A stretch of DNA of 64,000 nt, from NCBI RefSeq assembly GCF_000017405.1, contig NC_009667.1, positions 868,001-932,000 of the forward strand, read 5' to 3'. The stretch is from Brucella anthropi ATCC 49188 (GTDB lineage Bacteria; Pseudomonadota; Alphaproteobacteria; Rhizobiales; Rhizobiaceae). Under the pieces are notes generated by a model, which saw only the letters and a list, made by a program, of their open reading frames with translations, had not been told where the DNA came from and made no database searches. Position numbers and translations under genes: made by a program. Of this stretch, positions 9,901-21,504 are shown in pieces (position 1 is the stretch's first letter; each line of letters opens with the position of its first letter).

Positions 9901-10596
9901 TTAATCTTCCGCTTCGGTCGCGACAAGCTTCCAGTTCGGATCACGTGATCGTGTATCACGGGCAAAGGTCCAGAGATCCTTGATCTCGAGCACGTTTTCC
10001 GGATCGCCGTCGATCAGCTTGCCGTCCTTGTCAAAGGTGGATGAAATCATCTGGCTGACGATATTGACCGTTACGTGCGCTTCCGACCCCTTCATCTCAG
10101 CACCGGCGATTTCCGCCTTGTCGATCCCGACAAAGGACGAACGCACGCTTTCGCCACGGGTTTCGCGGTCGTCGATAGCTGAAACAAAGCCCTCGAAGAC
10201 ATCCTTGGAAAGCAGATTTTTCAGAACCTTGCGATCGCCATCGGCAAAGGACATCACAATCATTTCATAGGCGATCTTCACGCCTTCCACGAAACCGGCC
10301 GGATCGAACGAAGGATCGGCAGCGTAAATCGCGCGCATGCCATCATTGACCGGCGTGCCGACCGGAGCGGCCTTGTCGATGGCGGTGAAATCTTTTTCGC
10401 CCGGACGACGTGGCAGAGAGACGACATTATCCGTCTCACCGCTTGCCGGTGCAGCATCGGCACTGCGGGCTGATGTGTAAGGATCGAAGGGCGGTTTTTC
10501 ACTTCCGGTACGACGGCCAAGAACATTCCTCAGCTGGAGAAAGATGATCACCGCTGCGATGAAGAAGAATATCGTGCCAAAATCAAAAAATTCCAT
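9901..10596 (-). CDS. Tim44/TimA-like membrane-anchored protein
   Basis: A 231-aa protein with one N-terminal transmembrane helix (about residues 5-22, FDFGTIFFFIAAVIIFLQL), a polar linker and a C-terminal Tim44-like domain (about 85-231) with the WTFARD...DPNWKL ending. Bacterial Tim44-like (TimA) proteins are inner-membrane proteins related to the mitochondrial import motor subunit. The bacterial partner is unknown. It diverges from fxsA across a gap with a compound hairpin and lies upstream of mltA. Confidence 0.85.
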   Translation of the reverse strand: MEFFDFGTIFFFIAAVIIFLQLRNVLGRRTGSEKPPFDPYTSARSADAAPASGETDNVVSLPRRPGEKDFTAIDKAAPVGTPVNDGMRAIYAADPSFDPAGFVEGVKIAYEMIVMSFADGDRKVLKNLLSKDVFEGFVSAIDDRETRGESVRSSFVGIDKAEIAGAEMKGSEAHVTVNIVSQMISSTFDKDGKLIDGDPENVLEIKDLWTFARDTRSRDPNWKLVATEAED

Positions 10597-10731
10597 GCCG
10601 CCTGCCGCTGATTGAAGGATCAGGCATTTCGCCTTTCCTTATCCCTAGTTTGTATCTCATACATATAGATCGGCTTACGTCATCATTCAAATCCCGATCA
10701 TGCATACCTATTTGATATTGCATGACAGACA

Positions 10732-10784
10732 GTTTCAATTTCGTTCCGAACCTGAAAAAGTTACAATTCAGGTTAAATTGAAAC
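10732..10784. promoter_or_regulatory. Nested inverted repeats in the Tim44/fxsA divergent gap
   Basis: Outer arms GTTTCAATTT (10732-10741) and AAATTGAAAC (10775-10784) flank inner arms AACCTGAA (10749-10756) and TTCAGGTT (10767-10774). The structure ends 32 bp before the fxsA start codon. It could be an operator, a leader hairpin of fxsA, or both. Confidence 0.55.
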
Positions 10785-10816
10785 GCTGAAACCAAACAAC
10801 AAAGGTCGTAACTTAC

Positions 10817-11326
10817 GTGTCCTCCTCTCTCGCCCCTCTCGTCATGCTGGCGATGCCTTTCATCGAAATTGCCGGTTTCGTCATTATCGGCAGCAAGATC
10901 GGCGTTTTCGCGACTTTGGGCCTCGTTATTCTGAGCGCAATGCTGGGTTTCTTTCTGCTGCGCGTGCAGGGCATCGGGCTTTTGCAGCGTATCCGTACCG
11001 AAACGGCTGCCGGACGCGTGCCGGATCGCGAAATGGTGCATGGCGCCATGCTGGTTCTGGCAGCGATCCTGCTGATCGTGCCCGGCTTTGTCAGCAGCAC
11101 CATCGGCATTCTGCTGTTCATTCCGTTCATCCGTGATTTCATGTGGGAAAAATTCATGCGCGGCCGCATGGTCGTTGCGACATCCGCGCGCTATTCGGAC
11201 GGCTACGGGCAACAGCGTCCCGGTTCAAATCCACGTCAGGACCATGTCATCGATCTCGATCCAGAGGATTATACCACCAGGCCGAATGAAAACTCGCCTT
11301 GGAAAGACGACCGTAAAGATCAATGA
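10817..11326 (+). CDS. FxsA-family membrane protein
   Basis: A 169-aa inner-membrane protein with about three to four hydrophobic helices in the first 110 residues and a polar C-terminal tail. MLGFFLLRVQGIGLLQRI and VHGAMLVLAAILLIVPGFVSS are typical FxsA motifs; in E. coli FxsA overproduction relieves F-exclusion of phage T7. Its normal job is unknown. The start is a GTG; an ATG nine codons later is the alternative. The Tim44-fxsA-secB neighbourhood is usual in Rhizobiales. Confidence 0.88.
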   Translation: MSSSLAPLVMLAMPFIEIAGFVIIGSKIGVFATLGLVILSAMLGFFLLRVQGIGLLQRIRTETAAGRVPDREMVHGAMLVLAAILLIVPGFVSSTIGILLFIPFIRDFMWEKFMRGRMVVATSARYSDGYGQQRPGSNPRQDHVIDLDPEDYTTRPNENSPWKDDRKDQ

Positions 11327-11468
11327 ATACGCAAATACTAACCTAAAAAGCCTTTCTTGCCTCATGCCCGCGCACATGCTAGCCAAACATTCCGACCTTT
11401 CGGGGCAGTCTGCGTAGACTGCGCTGGAAGCGCAAAAATTTTAATCACCGATAGAAGGCATACCGATA

Positions 11469-11960
11469 ATGAGCGATAAGGCCGCGGGCGAAGTAAAGAA
11501 CGGCAATGGCGCGACGGCCGAGCCGTCCCTCAACATTCTGGCGCAGTATGTGAAGGACCTGTCCTTCGAAAGCCCGGGCGCGCCGCTGTCGCTGCGTCCG
11601 CGCGAGAAGGCACCGTCCATCAACATCAACGTGAACGTAAACGCCAATCCGCTTTCCGAAACGGATTTCGACGTTGTGCTGACGCTGGAAGCCAAGGCTG
11701 TTGACGGCAAGGACGTCCTTTTCAACACCGAGCTCGTCTATGGCGGCGTGTTCCGCATTCAGGGCATCCCGCAGGAGCACATGCTTCCGCTTCTGTTCAT
11801 CGAATGCCCGCGTCTTCTGTTCCCGTTCGCGCGCCAGATCATTGCCGACGCAACGCGCAACGGTGGCTACCCGCCGCTGATGATCGACCCGATCGATTTC
11901 GCGCAGATGTTCCAGCAGCGGATGGCCGAAGAACAGGCCAAGTCCGCTGTAAAGAGCTGA
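11469..11960 (+). CDS. secB: Protein-export chaperone SecB
   Basis: SecB is a cytoplasmic tetrameric chaperone that holds preproteins unfolded and hands them to SecA. The 163-aa product has the family core [18 protein letters not shown] near residues 19-36 and the conserved [18 protein letters not shown] near 108-125. The N-terminal 18 residues are a flexible extension, common in alphaproteobacteria. It is followed by a bidirectional terminator shared with dnaQ. Confidence 0.96.
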   Translation: MSDKAAGEVKNGNGATAEPSLNILAQYVKDLSFESPGAPLSLRPREKAPSININVNVNANPLSETDFDVVLTLEAKAVDGKDVLFNTELVYGGVFRIQGIPQEHMLPLLFIECPRLLFPFARQIIADATRNGGYPPLMIDPIDFAQMFQQRMAEEQAKSAVKS

Positions 11961-11982
11961 TCGTTTCAAACAATGATCGCAG

Positions 11983-12010
11983 AAAAGCCCCGGATCATCC
12001 GGGGCTTTTT
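11983..12010. terminator. Bidirectional intrinsic terminator between secB and dnaQ
   Basis: AAAAGCCCCGGAT pairs with ATCCGGGGCTTTT around a short loop, with A and T tracts on both sides. It can end both secB (plus) and dnaQ (minus), which converge here. Confidence 0.85.
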
Positions 12011-12032
12011 CATATCCACGTCCAAGACGTGT

Positions 12033-12728
12033 TCAGTATTTCTTCCAGATGGCCTTATCGCCCAACTTGTCCACAAGGGCTGCGTGAGCGGCGCGCTCGG
12101 CATCCGAAATGCGGGGGGCCAGCGGTCTCGGGCGCGCGGCAAGAACTATGGCAGCGCCGCTCTCTCCGGCATTGTTGCCGCTGACAGCACCGCCCATGCT
12201 GAGCCCAAGCGCTGTCTGCTTGCCGCCGATCAGTTCGATATAGACTTCGGCCAAAATCTCGGAATCGAGCAATGCCCCGTGCAGGGTACGGTGTCCATTC
12301 TCGATGCCGTAGCGCTTGCACAAGGCGTCGAGTGAGTTCGGACCCATCGGATGCTTGCGGCGGGCAAGCGCCAATGTATCGATGATGCGCTCCGACTGGA
12401 TTTCAGCCTGTCCGAGCCTTGCCAGTTCAGCATTGATGAAGCCAAGGTCGAACATGGCATTGTGTGCCACCAGCTTGGCCCCGTCGAAAAATTCGAGAAA
12501 CTCGTCCAGAACTTCCGCGAATGTCGGCTTGTCCAGCAATTGTTCATTGCTGATGCCGTGGACCGCGAGCGCTTCGGGATGAACCTGACGCCCCTGCGGG
12601 TTGATGTATTTATGGAAAGTGCGGCCTGTGGGAAACTTGTTGATCAGTTCCACGCCGCCGATTTCGATCACACGGTCCTCGAGCCTTTCCAGACCGGTGG
12701 TTTCCGTATCGAAAACGATTTCACGCAT
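12033..12728 (-). CDS. dnaQ: DNA polymerase III epsilon subunit (proofreading exonuclease)
   Basis: DnaQ is the 3'-5' proofreading exonuclease of the replicative polymerase. The 231-aa product shows the DEDDh exonuclease motifs: Exo I FDTETTGLE (about 6-14), Exo II AHNAMFDLGF (about 92-101) and Exo III HGALLDSE (about 150-157). A C-terminal tail would bind the alpha subunit. It leads away from coaE on the minus strand, 51 bp downstream of it. Confidence 0.95.
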   Translation of the reverse strand: MREIVFDTETTGLERLEDRVIEIGGVELINKFPTGRTFHKYINPQGRQVHPEALAVHGISNEQLLDKPTFAEVLDEFLEFFDGAKLVAHNAMFDLGFINAELARLGQAEIQSERIIDTLALARRKHPMGPNSLDALCKRYGIENGHRTLHGALLDSEILAEVYIELIGGKQTALGLSMGGAVSGNNAGESGAAIVLAARPRPLAPRISDAERAAHAALVDKLGDKAIWKKY

Positions 12729-12779
12729 TGAAGAACCTCTCGGAAAATATCTCGAACAGCTGTAACACAGCGCCCGCGA

Positions 12780-13382
12780 TTATTCTGTCGCGACCGCCGG
12801 CTTTCCACTCAATTCCGCAACAATTTCGGTAATCTGACGGCGCAGATTGTCGAAACTCCCGCTCGTATCGATAATGAAATCGGCTCTTGCACGCTTCTCG
12901 GCATCCGGCGTCTGACGGGCGAGAATGGCATCGAGTTTTTCTTCCGTCATGCCCGGTCGCGCAAGCACGCGAATGCGCTGTATCTCGGCAGGGGCTGAGA
13001 CAACCACGATCTTGTCCACACGTTTGTCGCCGCCGGTTTCAAAAAGCAGCGGAATATCGATCAGTGCCAGAGCGGCGCCAGCTTGCTCGGCAGTGCGGCG
13101 AAAGGCTTCTTCTTCCTCACGCACAAGCGGATGAACGATGGCTTCCAGTTTCTTCAGGGCTTCGGGCTTTCCGATGACGGCAGCGGAAAGTTTTTCCCGA
13201 TTGACCGCACCGTTTTCCACAGTGCCCGGAAACGCAGCCTCGATCAGCGGGGCCGCGCGACCGGAATAGAGCTGGTGCACGGTGTCGTCGGCGCTATAGA
13301 TCGGCACACCGGCTTCGGCGAACATGTTCGCCGCCGTTGTTTTCCCCATTCCGATGGAGCCAGTTAATCCGAGCACGATCAT
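12780..13382 (-). CDS. coaE: Dephospho-CoA kinase
   Basis: CoaE phosphorylates dephospho-CoA, the last step of coenzyme A synthesis. Starting at [11 protein letters not shown] the protein is 200 aa with the P-loop GSIGMGKTT (about 8-16) and the [10 protein letters not shown] segment near 31-40. The longer in-frame extension to 13565 overlaps aroE and is not family-like. The order dnaQ-coaE-aroE-maf is standard in Rhizobiales. Confidence 0.94.
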   Translation of the reverse strand: MIVLGLTGSIGMGKTTAANMFAEAGVPIYSADDTVHQLYSGRAAPLIEAAFPGTVENGAVNREKLSAAVIGKPEALKKLEAIVHPLVREEEEAFRRTAEQAGAALALIDIPLLFETGGDKRVDKIVVVSAPAEIQRIRVLARPGMTEEKLDAILARQTPDAEKRARADFIIDTSGSFDNLRRQITEIVAELSGKPAVATE

Positions 13383-13491
13383 AGTATCTGTTCCAAAAGT
13401 CGCCATGCCTTGCTGCAAATGGCGTTTTTCTGCGCTTCCGGTGCTCATGTACTTAAGTACACTCTGCTCCGGTTCTCGAAAATCACCATTT

Positions 13492-14370
13492 TCACTGCGG
13501 CTTGACGCTTTTTGATCCAGATACCAGAGCGCCAGCCTTTGCCATATCCGCCAGAATATGCTCACGCAGCGCTTTCGTCACTAGCGGCCTTTTGCCGAAC
13601 CAGCGCTCGAAACCTGGAACGGCCTGATGCAGCAACATGCCAAGACCGTCCACTGTCACCAGACCTGCTTCTTCGGCCTTTTTCAGAAAGGGCGTCTTGA
13701 GCGGTACATAAACAATATCGGTGGCAACCGCCTTTCGCGACGCTTTGCCAAGATCGAGCGGGAATACCTCCTGCTCGTCATGACCGCTCATGCCAAGCGA
13801 TGTCGTGTTGACGATCAATCCGGCGTCGGAGACCAGTTTTTGCGCCGCATCCCAGCCATACGCCGAGACACGCGGTCCGAAATGGGTTGCGAGATCTTGC
13901 GCCCGACTCACCGTGCGATTGACGATGGCGACTTTCTTAAAGCCGCGCGACAACAGCGCGTGGACGATTGCCCGGCTTGCGCCACCAGCGCCCAGAACAA
14001 GGGCACTGTCGGCATTATCCCAGCCGGAAGCCGATGCATCGAGATTGGCGGCAAAACCATAGGCATCAGTATTGCCGCCATGGAGCCTGCCATTTTCAAG
14101 CCAAAGCGTGTTGACCGCGCCGATAGCCTTCGCGGCCTCATCCAGACTTTCCACCGCAGCATAGGCTGCTTCCTTGTGGGGAATGGTGACATTGCCACCG
14201 GCAAAACCGTTTTCGGCAAGCGACGAAGCAAAGAAGCTGAAATCTTCCGGCTTCACTTCTATCGCCTCATAAGAACCGTCGATCCCAAGTTCATCAAGCC
14301 AGAAACCATGGATCAGCGGCGACCGCGAATGTCTTATCGGAAAGCCGGTGACAAACGCCTTCTTAGCCAT
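13492..14370 (-). CDS. aroE: Shikimate dehydrogenase
   Basis: AroE reduces 3-dehydroshikimate to shikimate with NADPH in aromatic amino acid synthesis. The 292-aa protein has the substrate motif [11 protein letters not shown] (about 14-24), the NVTIPHKE segment with the catalytic lysine (about 61-68), and the nucleotide-binding GAGGASRA (about 127-134). It overlaps maf by 8 bp. Confidence 0.95.
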   Translation of the reverse strand: MAKKAFVTGFPIRHSRSPLIHGFWLDELGIDGSYEAIEVKPEDFSFFASSLAENGFAGGNVTIPHKEAAYAAVESLDEAAKAIGAVNTLWLENGRLHGGNTDAYGFAANLDASASGWDNADSALVLGAGGASRAIVHALLSRGFKKVAIVNRTVSRAQDLATHFGPRVSAYGWDAAQKLVSDAGLIVNTTSLGMSGHDEQEVFPLDLGKASRKAVATDIVYVPLKTPFLKKAEEAGLVTVDGLGMLLHQAVPGFERWFGKRPLVTKALREHILADMAKAGALVSGSKSVKPQ

Positions 14371-14962
14371 CGATCAGTTTTTCCTTCCGCAGTTCAGCCA
14401 GCAGCGGCAGCAGCGGCAGACCGACAATCGTGAAATAATCGCCTTCGATCTTATCGAAAAGCTGGATGCCCGGTCCTTCGACCTGATAGGCGCCGACGCT
14501 CGAAAGCGCGACGTCCCCCACACGACCGAGATAACGCCCGACAAAACCGGGATCCAGATCGCGCATGGTCATGCGGGCAATCGAAACGTGGCGCCACAGG
14601 GTTTTGCCGTCCTTCACAAGCACAACCGCACTGTTGAGCTGATGGGTCTTTCCGGAAAATTTCAGAAGCTGGCGGCGCGCCGCTTCCATATCGGCGGGCT
14701 TGTGGAAAATCTCGTCACCGAGCGACAATGTCTGATCGCAGCCGATCACCACCGCGCCGGGGTTCTTCTCGCTTACGTCGAGCGCCTTCGCCTCGGCCAG
14801 AACCTGTGCGACTTCTTCCGGCGTAGCGCCCGTTTTATAAAGTGGGGCTTCGACCGCGCGCTCGTCGATATCCGCGCTTGCTGTTGAAAACTCTATGCCG
14901 GCATTCTTCAGCAACGCCGAACGGAAGGGGCTTTTAGAGGCAAGAACGAGTTTGTCCGTCAT
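14363..14962 (-). CDS. Maf-family nucleotide pyrophosphatase
   Basis: Maf proteins hydrolyse non-canonical or modified nucleoside triphosphates to monophosphates, keeping them out of nucleic acids. The 199-aa product has [12 protein letters not shown] (about 7-18), the [10 protein letters not shown] segment (about 32-41) and the catalytic-aspartate motif [11 protein letters not shown] (about 72-82). It lies between ppsR and aroE in one leftward gene string. Confidence 0.92.
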   Translation of the reverse strand: MTDKLVLASKSPFRSALLKNAGIEFSTASADIDERAVEAPLYKTGATPEEVAQVLAEAKALDVSEKNPGAVVIGCDQTLSLGDEIFHKPADMEAARRQLLKFSGKTHQLNSAVVLVKDGKTLWRHVSIARMTMRDLDPGFVGRYLGRVGDVALSSVGAYQVEGPGIQLFDKIEGDYFTIVGLPLLPLLAELRKEKLIDG

Positions 14963-14976
14963 GACAGGATCCTTGT

Positions 14977-15807
14977 TTATCCCTTTTCGTTATGCGCGCG
15001 GAGCAGCGCCAGAATGGCAGCTGCGGTTTCCTCGATCGACCGGCGCGATACATCAATGATTGGCCAGCCGTTTCGGTTGCATATATTACGCGCATAGGCC
15101 AGCTCTTCCGAGATCGATACGCGATCCGTATAAAGACCCGTATCCAGCGACGGCACATTGCCGAGTGGCCGGTTCTGGCGGATTTGCGAAATCCGTTCAG
15201 CCGTCGCGACCAGTCCCACGATCAATGGACGCTTCGCCGTGAAAAGGACTTCGGGCAAGGGAATCCCCAGCACAATCGGAACATTGGTGGCCTTGATGCC
15301 ACGATTGGCGAGATAGATGCTTGTCGGTGTCTTGGATGTGCGTGAAATGCCGACAAGAATGACGTCGGCTTCCTCAATGTCATAAGGCAATTGCCCGTCA
15401 TCATGCTCCATCGTGAAATTGAGCGCGTCGATGCGCCGGAAATAATCGGCATTGAGAACATGCTGTGCGCTGGCGCGGCGATGCGCGGGCGCACCGAGGT
15501 AGGATTGAAACGTGTTCAGCACCGGCTCCAGCACGGAAACGCTCGGCACGCCCATTTCCGCGCAGGAATCATCGATGATCGCCGCCAGCTTCTGGTCGAC
15601 AATCGTATAGAGAACGATGCCGGGTTCCGCATCGATGCCCTCAAGAACCTTGCGCAGCTGCTTTTCGGTACGGATCAGCGGATAGATGTGCTCGATGGCA
15701 CGCGCATTGGCATATTGCGCCGCTGCCGCACGGCCCGCCGCGAGGAGAGTCTCTCCCGTCGCATCAGAAATAAGATGAAGATGAAAGTAGGAAAGCGGTC
15801 TGGTCAC
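14977..15807 (-). CDS. Pyruvate, phosphate dikinase / PEP synthase regulatory protein
   Basis: DUF299 family: a bifunctional ADP- or ATP-dependent kinase and phosphorylase that switches pyruvate-phosphate dikinase (or PEP synthase) off and on. I chose a GTG start giving [19 protein letters not shown]..., 276 aa, which matches family length; upstream in-frame sequence is not conserved. The nucleotide loop [12 protein letters not shown] is near residues 149-160. It is the last minus-strand gene before the putative oriC. Confidence 0.9.
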   Translation of the reverse strand: MTRPLSYFHLHLISDATGETLLAAGRAAAAQYANARAIEHIYPLIRTEKQLRKVLEGIDAEPGIVLYTIVDQKLAAIIDDSCAEMGVPSVSVLEPVLNTFQSYLGAPAHRRASAQHVLNADYFRRIDALNFTMEHDDGQLPYDIEEADVILVGISRTSKTPTSIYLANRGIKATNVPIVLGIPLPEVLFTAKRPLIVGLVATAERISQIRQNRPLGNVPSLDTGLYTDRVSISEELAYARNICNRNGWPIIDVSRRSIEETAAAILALLRAHNEKG

Positions 15808-16261
15808 AGTTTTGTTGCCCTCCTGTTGACGGCTGTGCGTAAAGGCCGAACGTCTTCCACAAGCCATGGCAGGCCGTGGGAAACTTGGCAAGTCATCCAC
15901 AGCGGGCGAACATGTGGCGAGTGGTCATCAACATGTGTGGACAAGACTCATGAAAACGCGAAATCCCATCGTAATTCCCAGCTTTTCCACAAATCCTCAT
16001 GAACTGCGTCAATTGGTAACCCTTTATATTAAAAGAGGGAATTGAGTTTTCATTGTATTTGGTCAGACTATCGGTGAATGATTGCACAGGATGACATGGC
16101 AAATTCGGAACTGTGGGGAAAACAGGGACAGACCTTAATCCCCGATTCCAACAGACTCTAAGAATCAAAAGATTCCTGAATCATCCTTTCTTTATGAGAG
16201 CCGGACTGGATAACTTCAGACCAAACCGGATCAGGTAACCAACAGGGCGGATAAAAATCAG
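15808..16261. other. oriC: Putative chromosome I replication origin (oriC)
   Basis: A 454-bp gene-free gap between ppsR (leftward) and hemE (rightward). It contains DnaA-box-like sites TCATCCACA (15893-15901), TGTGGACAA (15936-15944, reverse) and TTTTCCACA (15983-15991), each one mismatch from TTATCCACA, and weaker ones at 15853-15861 and 16112-16120. An AT-rich tract at about 16018-16065 could unwind. Five GANTC sites follow at 16144-16182. In Caulobacter and Sinorhizobium oriC lies beside hemE. The direction flip of genes and nearby parAB/parS agree. Confidence 0.75.
16144..16182. promoter_or_regulatory. Cluster of five GANTC (CcrM) methylation sites
   Basis: GATTC (16144), GACTC (16154), GAATC (16162), GATTC (16171) and GAATC (16178) lie within 39 bp, against an expected rate of about one per 256 bp. 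CcrM methylates this sequence in alphaproteobacteria and its state reports replication. The cluster is 80-118 bp before the hemE start, so it could mark the origin or control the hemE promoter. Confidence 0.7.
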
Positions 16262-17287
16262 ATGAAGCGCAAAGTCTTGAGAGTGATTGACGGTGAAACG
16301 GTCTTTCCACCTCCCATCTGGATGATGCGCCAGGCCGGACGCTATCTTCCCGAATATCGCGAGACGCGGAAAAAGGCGGGGAGCTTTCTCGATCTCTGCT
16401 ATTCGCCCGATCTTGCTGTCGAAGTGACCCTTCAGCCGATCCGCCGGTTTGGCTTTGATGCAGCCATTCTCTTTTCAGATATTCTTGTCATTCCCCACGC
16501 CCTTGGACGTGACCTTCGCTTTGAAGAAGGCAAGGGACCTTTGATGACACCGATTGATGCGGACGAGATTTTCTGGCTTGAGACGGAAGGTGTCGCCAAA
16601 AGGCTGGAGCCGGTCTACGAGACGGTTCGGCTGCTGCGCGAGCAGTTGCCCGACGAAACCACGCTGCTGGGCTTCTGTGGCGCTCCCTGGACCGTTGCGA
16701 CCTATATGATTGCCGGTCACGGCACGCCGGATCAGGCACCCGCCCGTCTTTTCGCCTATCGCTTCCCCGAAGCTTTTGAAAAGCTCCTGAACGATCTTGC
16801 CGATGTTTCTGCCGAATATCTTATCGAGCAGCTGGATGCCGGTGCTGATGCGGTTCAGATTTTCGATTCATGGTCGGGCGTTTTGGATGAGGACTGCTTT
16901 GAGCGTTTCTGCATCCGGCCCGTTGCCCGGATCGTCCAGAAGGTGAGGGCGGTTTATCCGGAGGCGCGCATCATCGGCTTCCCGAAAGGGGCAGGAATGC
17001 TTTATGCAGGCTATCGTGAAAAGACCGGTGTGGATGCGCTCGGTCTTGACTGGTCTGTTCCCTTTTCCTTTGCTGCCGCCCTTCAGGAAGAAGGCGCGAT
17101 ACAGGGCAATCTCGATCCGCTGCGCGTTGTAGCAGGCGGCAATGCGCTGGATGAAGGCGTGGACACCATTCTCGAACGCCTCGGCCAGGGTCCGCTGATC
17201 TTCAATCTCGGTCACGGAATCACACCGCAGGCGCCGATTGAAAATGTTCAGCGCATGATCGACCGTATTCGCGGAGGAAAATCATGA
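16262..17287 (+). CDS. hemE: Uroporphyrinogen decarboxylase
   Basis: HemE removes four carboxyl groups from uroporphyrinogen III to give coproporphyrinogen III in haem synthesis. The 341-aa TIM barrel has the signature [17 protein letters not shown] (about 19-35) with active-site arginines and the [12 protein letters not shown] segment (about 71-82) with the catalytic aspartate. It is the first rightward gene after oriC and overlaps hemJ by 4 bp. Confidence 0.97.
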   Translation: MKRKVLRVIDGETVFPPPIWMMRQAGRYLPEYRETRKKAGSFLDLCYSPDLAVEVTLQPIRRFGFDAAILFSDILVIPHALGRDLRFEEGKGPLMTPIDADEIFWLETEGVAKRLEPVYETVRLLREQLPDETTLLGFCGAPWTVATYMIAGHGTPDQAPARLFAYRFPEAFEKLLNDLADVSAEYLIEQLDAGADAVQIFDSWSGVLDEDCFERFCIRPVARIVQKVRAVYPEARIIGFPKGAGMLYAGYREKTGVDALGLDWSVPFSFAAALQEEGAIQGNLDPLRVVAGGNALDEGVDTILERLGQGPLIFNLGHGITPQAPIENVQRMIDRIRGGKS

Positions 17288-17820
17288 GCCAGACAGCTCC
17301 GGAAAATCGCGGCTCGGCAGTCGCCATTCGCACTGTTGTTTCGCTGGTTGTGGTCGCGCTTGGCGTCTGGGCATTGTTTCACGTGAATCCAGCCGACGCC
17401 TATCTCTGGATCAAGTCGCTGCATGTGATTGCCGTCATCGCATGGATGGCGGGGATGCTCTATCTGCCGCGCCTCTTCGTCTATCACTGCGCTGCAAAGC
17501 CTGGTTCCGAAACATCGGAGACCTTCAAGGTGATGGAGAAACGGTTGCTGCGCTTCATCATCAATCCGGCCATGATCGTGACCTGGATTGCCGGTCTCTG
17601 GATGGCTTGGGAAATCTTCGGTTTCCAGGGTGGCTGGCTGCATGCAAAACTGCTGCTGGTCGTGCTGATGTCCGGCCTGCACGGCTACCTCGCCAAGTCG
17701 ACCCGACTTTTTGCTGAAGACCGCAATATGCGCTCGGCCAAACACTGGCGAATCATCAATGAAGTGCCGACGATTCTGATGATTCTGATCGTCATACTGG
17801 TGATCGTTAAGCCGTTTTAA
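17284..17820 (+). CDS. hemJ: Protoporphyrinogen IX oxidase HemJ
   Basis: HemJ oxidises protoporphyrinogen IX to protoporphyrin IX in bacteria lacking HemG and HemY. The 178-aa membrane protein has four hydrophobic helices; [21 protein letters not shown] carries the conserved haem-ligand histidine (about H46) and [13 protein letters not shown] the second conserved region. It overlaps hemE by 4 bp, so both work in one haem operon. A 14/16 parS match lies inside at 17375-17390. Confidence 0.92.
   Translation: MSQTAPENRGSAVAIRTVVSLVVVALGVWALFHVNPADAYLWIKSLHVIAVIAWMAGMLYLPRLFVYHCAAKPGSETSETFKVMEKRLLRFIINPAMIVTWIAGLWMAWEIFGFQGGWLHAKLLLVVLMSGLHGYLAKSTRLFAEDRNMRSAKHWRIINEVPTILMILIVILVIVKPF
17375..17390. 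promoter_or_regulatory. Degenerate parS-like site inside hemJ
   Basis: TGTTTCACGTGAATCC, 14 of 16 positions of parS, identical to the copy in hisH. It lies about 1.2 kb from the putative oriC, on the parAB side. Confidence 0.4.
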
Positions 17821-17841
17821 TCGGAATACAGTCTCGAGAAA

Positions 17842-17873
17842 GAAACCCGCTCGCCGGGTTTCTGCCATTTTTC
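17842..17873 (+). terminator. Intrinsic terminator of hemE-hemJ
   Basis: An 8-bp perfect stem GAAACCCG/CGGGTTTC with a 5-nt loop, followed by a short T-rich run (ATTTTTC). It lies 21 bp after the hemJ stop. Confidence 0.75.
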
Positions 17874-18051
17874 TGTTGCAGAAATTTCGCGCTATCCCTA
17901 CATGAGGCTTGCTCTGCATGCTGCAAGTCAGTATGTAGGAAGCCTCTTCCCTTCAAGACAGCAGGCCTTCGATGCCGGTCACGACGTTCAGGTGGCCACC
18001 TTTCCGAACAACTGCATTTTCTCCTTACATTTTAAAAAGAGTTCCTCATCC

Positions 18052-19317
18052 ATGCAGGAAATGAAACTACAAGAACTAAAGAACAAGACACCGGTGGAGC
18101 TGCTGGCTTTTGCCGAAACACTTGAGGTCGAAAACGCGAGCGCCATGCGCAAGCAGGAACTGATGTTCGCGATCCTCAAGAAGCTGGCGGCCCAGGACGT
18201 CGAAATTATCGGCGAGGGCGTCGTTGAGGTGCTGCAGGATGGATTTGGCTTCCTGCGCTCTGCTGATGCCAACTACCTGCCGGGCCCAGACGATATTTAT
18301 ATTTCACCCTCGCAGCTGCGTCGTTTTTCTCTCAAGACCGGTGATACGGTCGAAGGTCCGATCCGCGGTCCCAAGGAAGGCGAACGTTATTTCGCGCTGC
18401 TCAAGGTTAATTCGATCAATTTCGAAGATCCGGAAAAGATCCGGCACAAGGTTCATTTCGACAATCTGACGCCGCTCTACCCGAATGAGCGCTTCAAGAT
18501 GGAACTGGAAGTTCCAACTTCCAAGGATCTTTCGCCGCGTGTCATTGATCTGGTGGCACCGCTCGGCAAGGGCCAGCGCGGCCTGATCGTCGCTCCGCCG
18601 CGTACCGGTAAGACTGTTCTTCTCCAGAACATCGCCCATTCGATCACCGCAAATCATCCGGAATGCTATCTGATCGTTCTTCTGATCGACGAACGTCCGG
18701 AAGAAGTGACCGACATGCAGCGCTCGGTGAAGGGCGAAGTGATTTCCTCGACCTTCGATGAACCGGCAGCGCGTCACGTTCAGGTGGCTGAAATGGTCAT
18801 CGAAAAGGCCAAGCGCCTTGTTGAACATGGTCGCGATGTTGTGATCCTGCTCGACTCGATCACCCGTCTTGGTCGCGCTTACAACACGGTTGTGCCGTCT
18901 TCCGGCAAGGTTCTGACCGGTGGTGTGGACGCCAATGCATTGCAGCGCCCGAAGCGCTTCTTCGGTGCCGCGCGCAATATCGAAGAAGGCGGTTCGCTGA
19001 CCATCATCGCAACCGCGCTGATCGATACGGGCAGCCGTATGGACGAAGTGATCTTTGAAGAATTCAAGGGCACCGGTAACTCGGAAATCGTGCTTGACCG
19101 CAAGGTTGCCGACAAGCGCATCTTCCCGGCCATGGACATTCTCAAGTCCGGCACCCGCAAGGAAGACCTGCTCGTACCGCGCGCCGATCTGCAGAAGATT
19201 TTCGTTCTGCGCCGTATCCTCGCGCCGATGGGCACGACCGATGCGATCGAATTCCTTATCGATAAGCTCAAGCAGACCAAGAGCAATTCCGAATTCTTCG
19301 ATTCGATGAATACGTAA
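18052..19317 (+). CDS. rho: Transcription termination factor Rho
   Basis: Rho is the hexameric RNA helicase that ends transcription at untranslated RNA. Starting at [12 protein letters not shown] the protein is 421 aa. It has the N-terminal helical and cold-shock RNA-binding domains (about 1-130), Walker A PPRTGKT near 182-188, Walker [10 protein letters not shown] near 264-272, and the [10 protein letters not shown] segment near 210-219. The 180-bp leader after the hemJ terminator may carry autoregulation, which is known for rho elsewhere. Confidence 0.97.
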   Translation: MQEMKLQELKNKTPVELLAFAETLEVENASAMRKQELMFAILKKLAAQDVEIIGEGVVEVLQDGFGFLRSADANYLPGPDDIYISPSQLRRFSLKTGDTVEGPIRGPKEGERYFALLKVNSINFEDPEKIRHKVHFDNLTPLYPNERFKMELEVPTSKDLSPRVIDLVAPLGKGQRGLIVAPPRTGKTVLLQNIAHSITANHPECYLIVLLIDERPEEVTDMQRSVKGEVISSTFDEPAARHVQVAEMVIEKAKRLVEHGRDVVILLDSITRLGRAYNTVVPSSGKVLTGGVDANALQRPKRFFGAARNIEEGGSLTIIATALIDTGSRMDEVIFEEFKGTGNSEIVLDRKVADKRIFPAMDILKSGTRKEDLLVPRADLQKIFVLRRILAPMGTTDAIEFLIDKLKQTKSNSEFFDSMNT

Positions 19318-19342
19318 AAATTACTCGGTTCAAACCGTTTGA

Positions 19343-19380
19343 GAAGCGCCGCGCGGGAAACCGTTGCGGCGCTTCTTATT
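19343..19380 (+). terminator. Intrinsic terminator after rho
   Basis: A perfect 10-bp stem GAAGCGCCGC (19343-19352) / GCGGCGCTTC (19366-19375) with a 13-nt loop, then TTATTTC. It sits 25 bp after the rho stop and directly against the stop codon of the convergent DUF255 gene. Confidence 0.8.
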
Positions 19381-21411
<2,031 letters not shown>

Positions 21412-21504
21412 AGGGCTTTTCTTTCACTGCACGAATGAATATGCCATTCCATCAGCATCCGTTTGGTTGCTTTCGTCCTTATTGATTATAGGTCAGGAAA
21501 TGAA

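Noticed and set aside
9941..9955. GATCACGTGATC palindrome containing CACGTG
   Set aside because: Shares only the core with parS; the flanks do not match and it is explained by Tim44-like coding sequence.
11405..11422. GCAGTCT-GCGT-AGACTGC hairpin between fxsA and secB
   Set aside because: Seven-bp stem without a T-tract; too weak to call a terminator or operator.
15893..16168. Minus-strand ORF of 91 codons in the putative oriC
   Set aside because: No ribosome-binding site, no recognisable sequence, and it covers DnaA boxes and the AT-rich tract.
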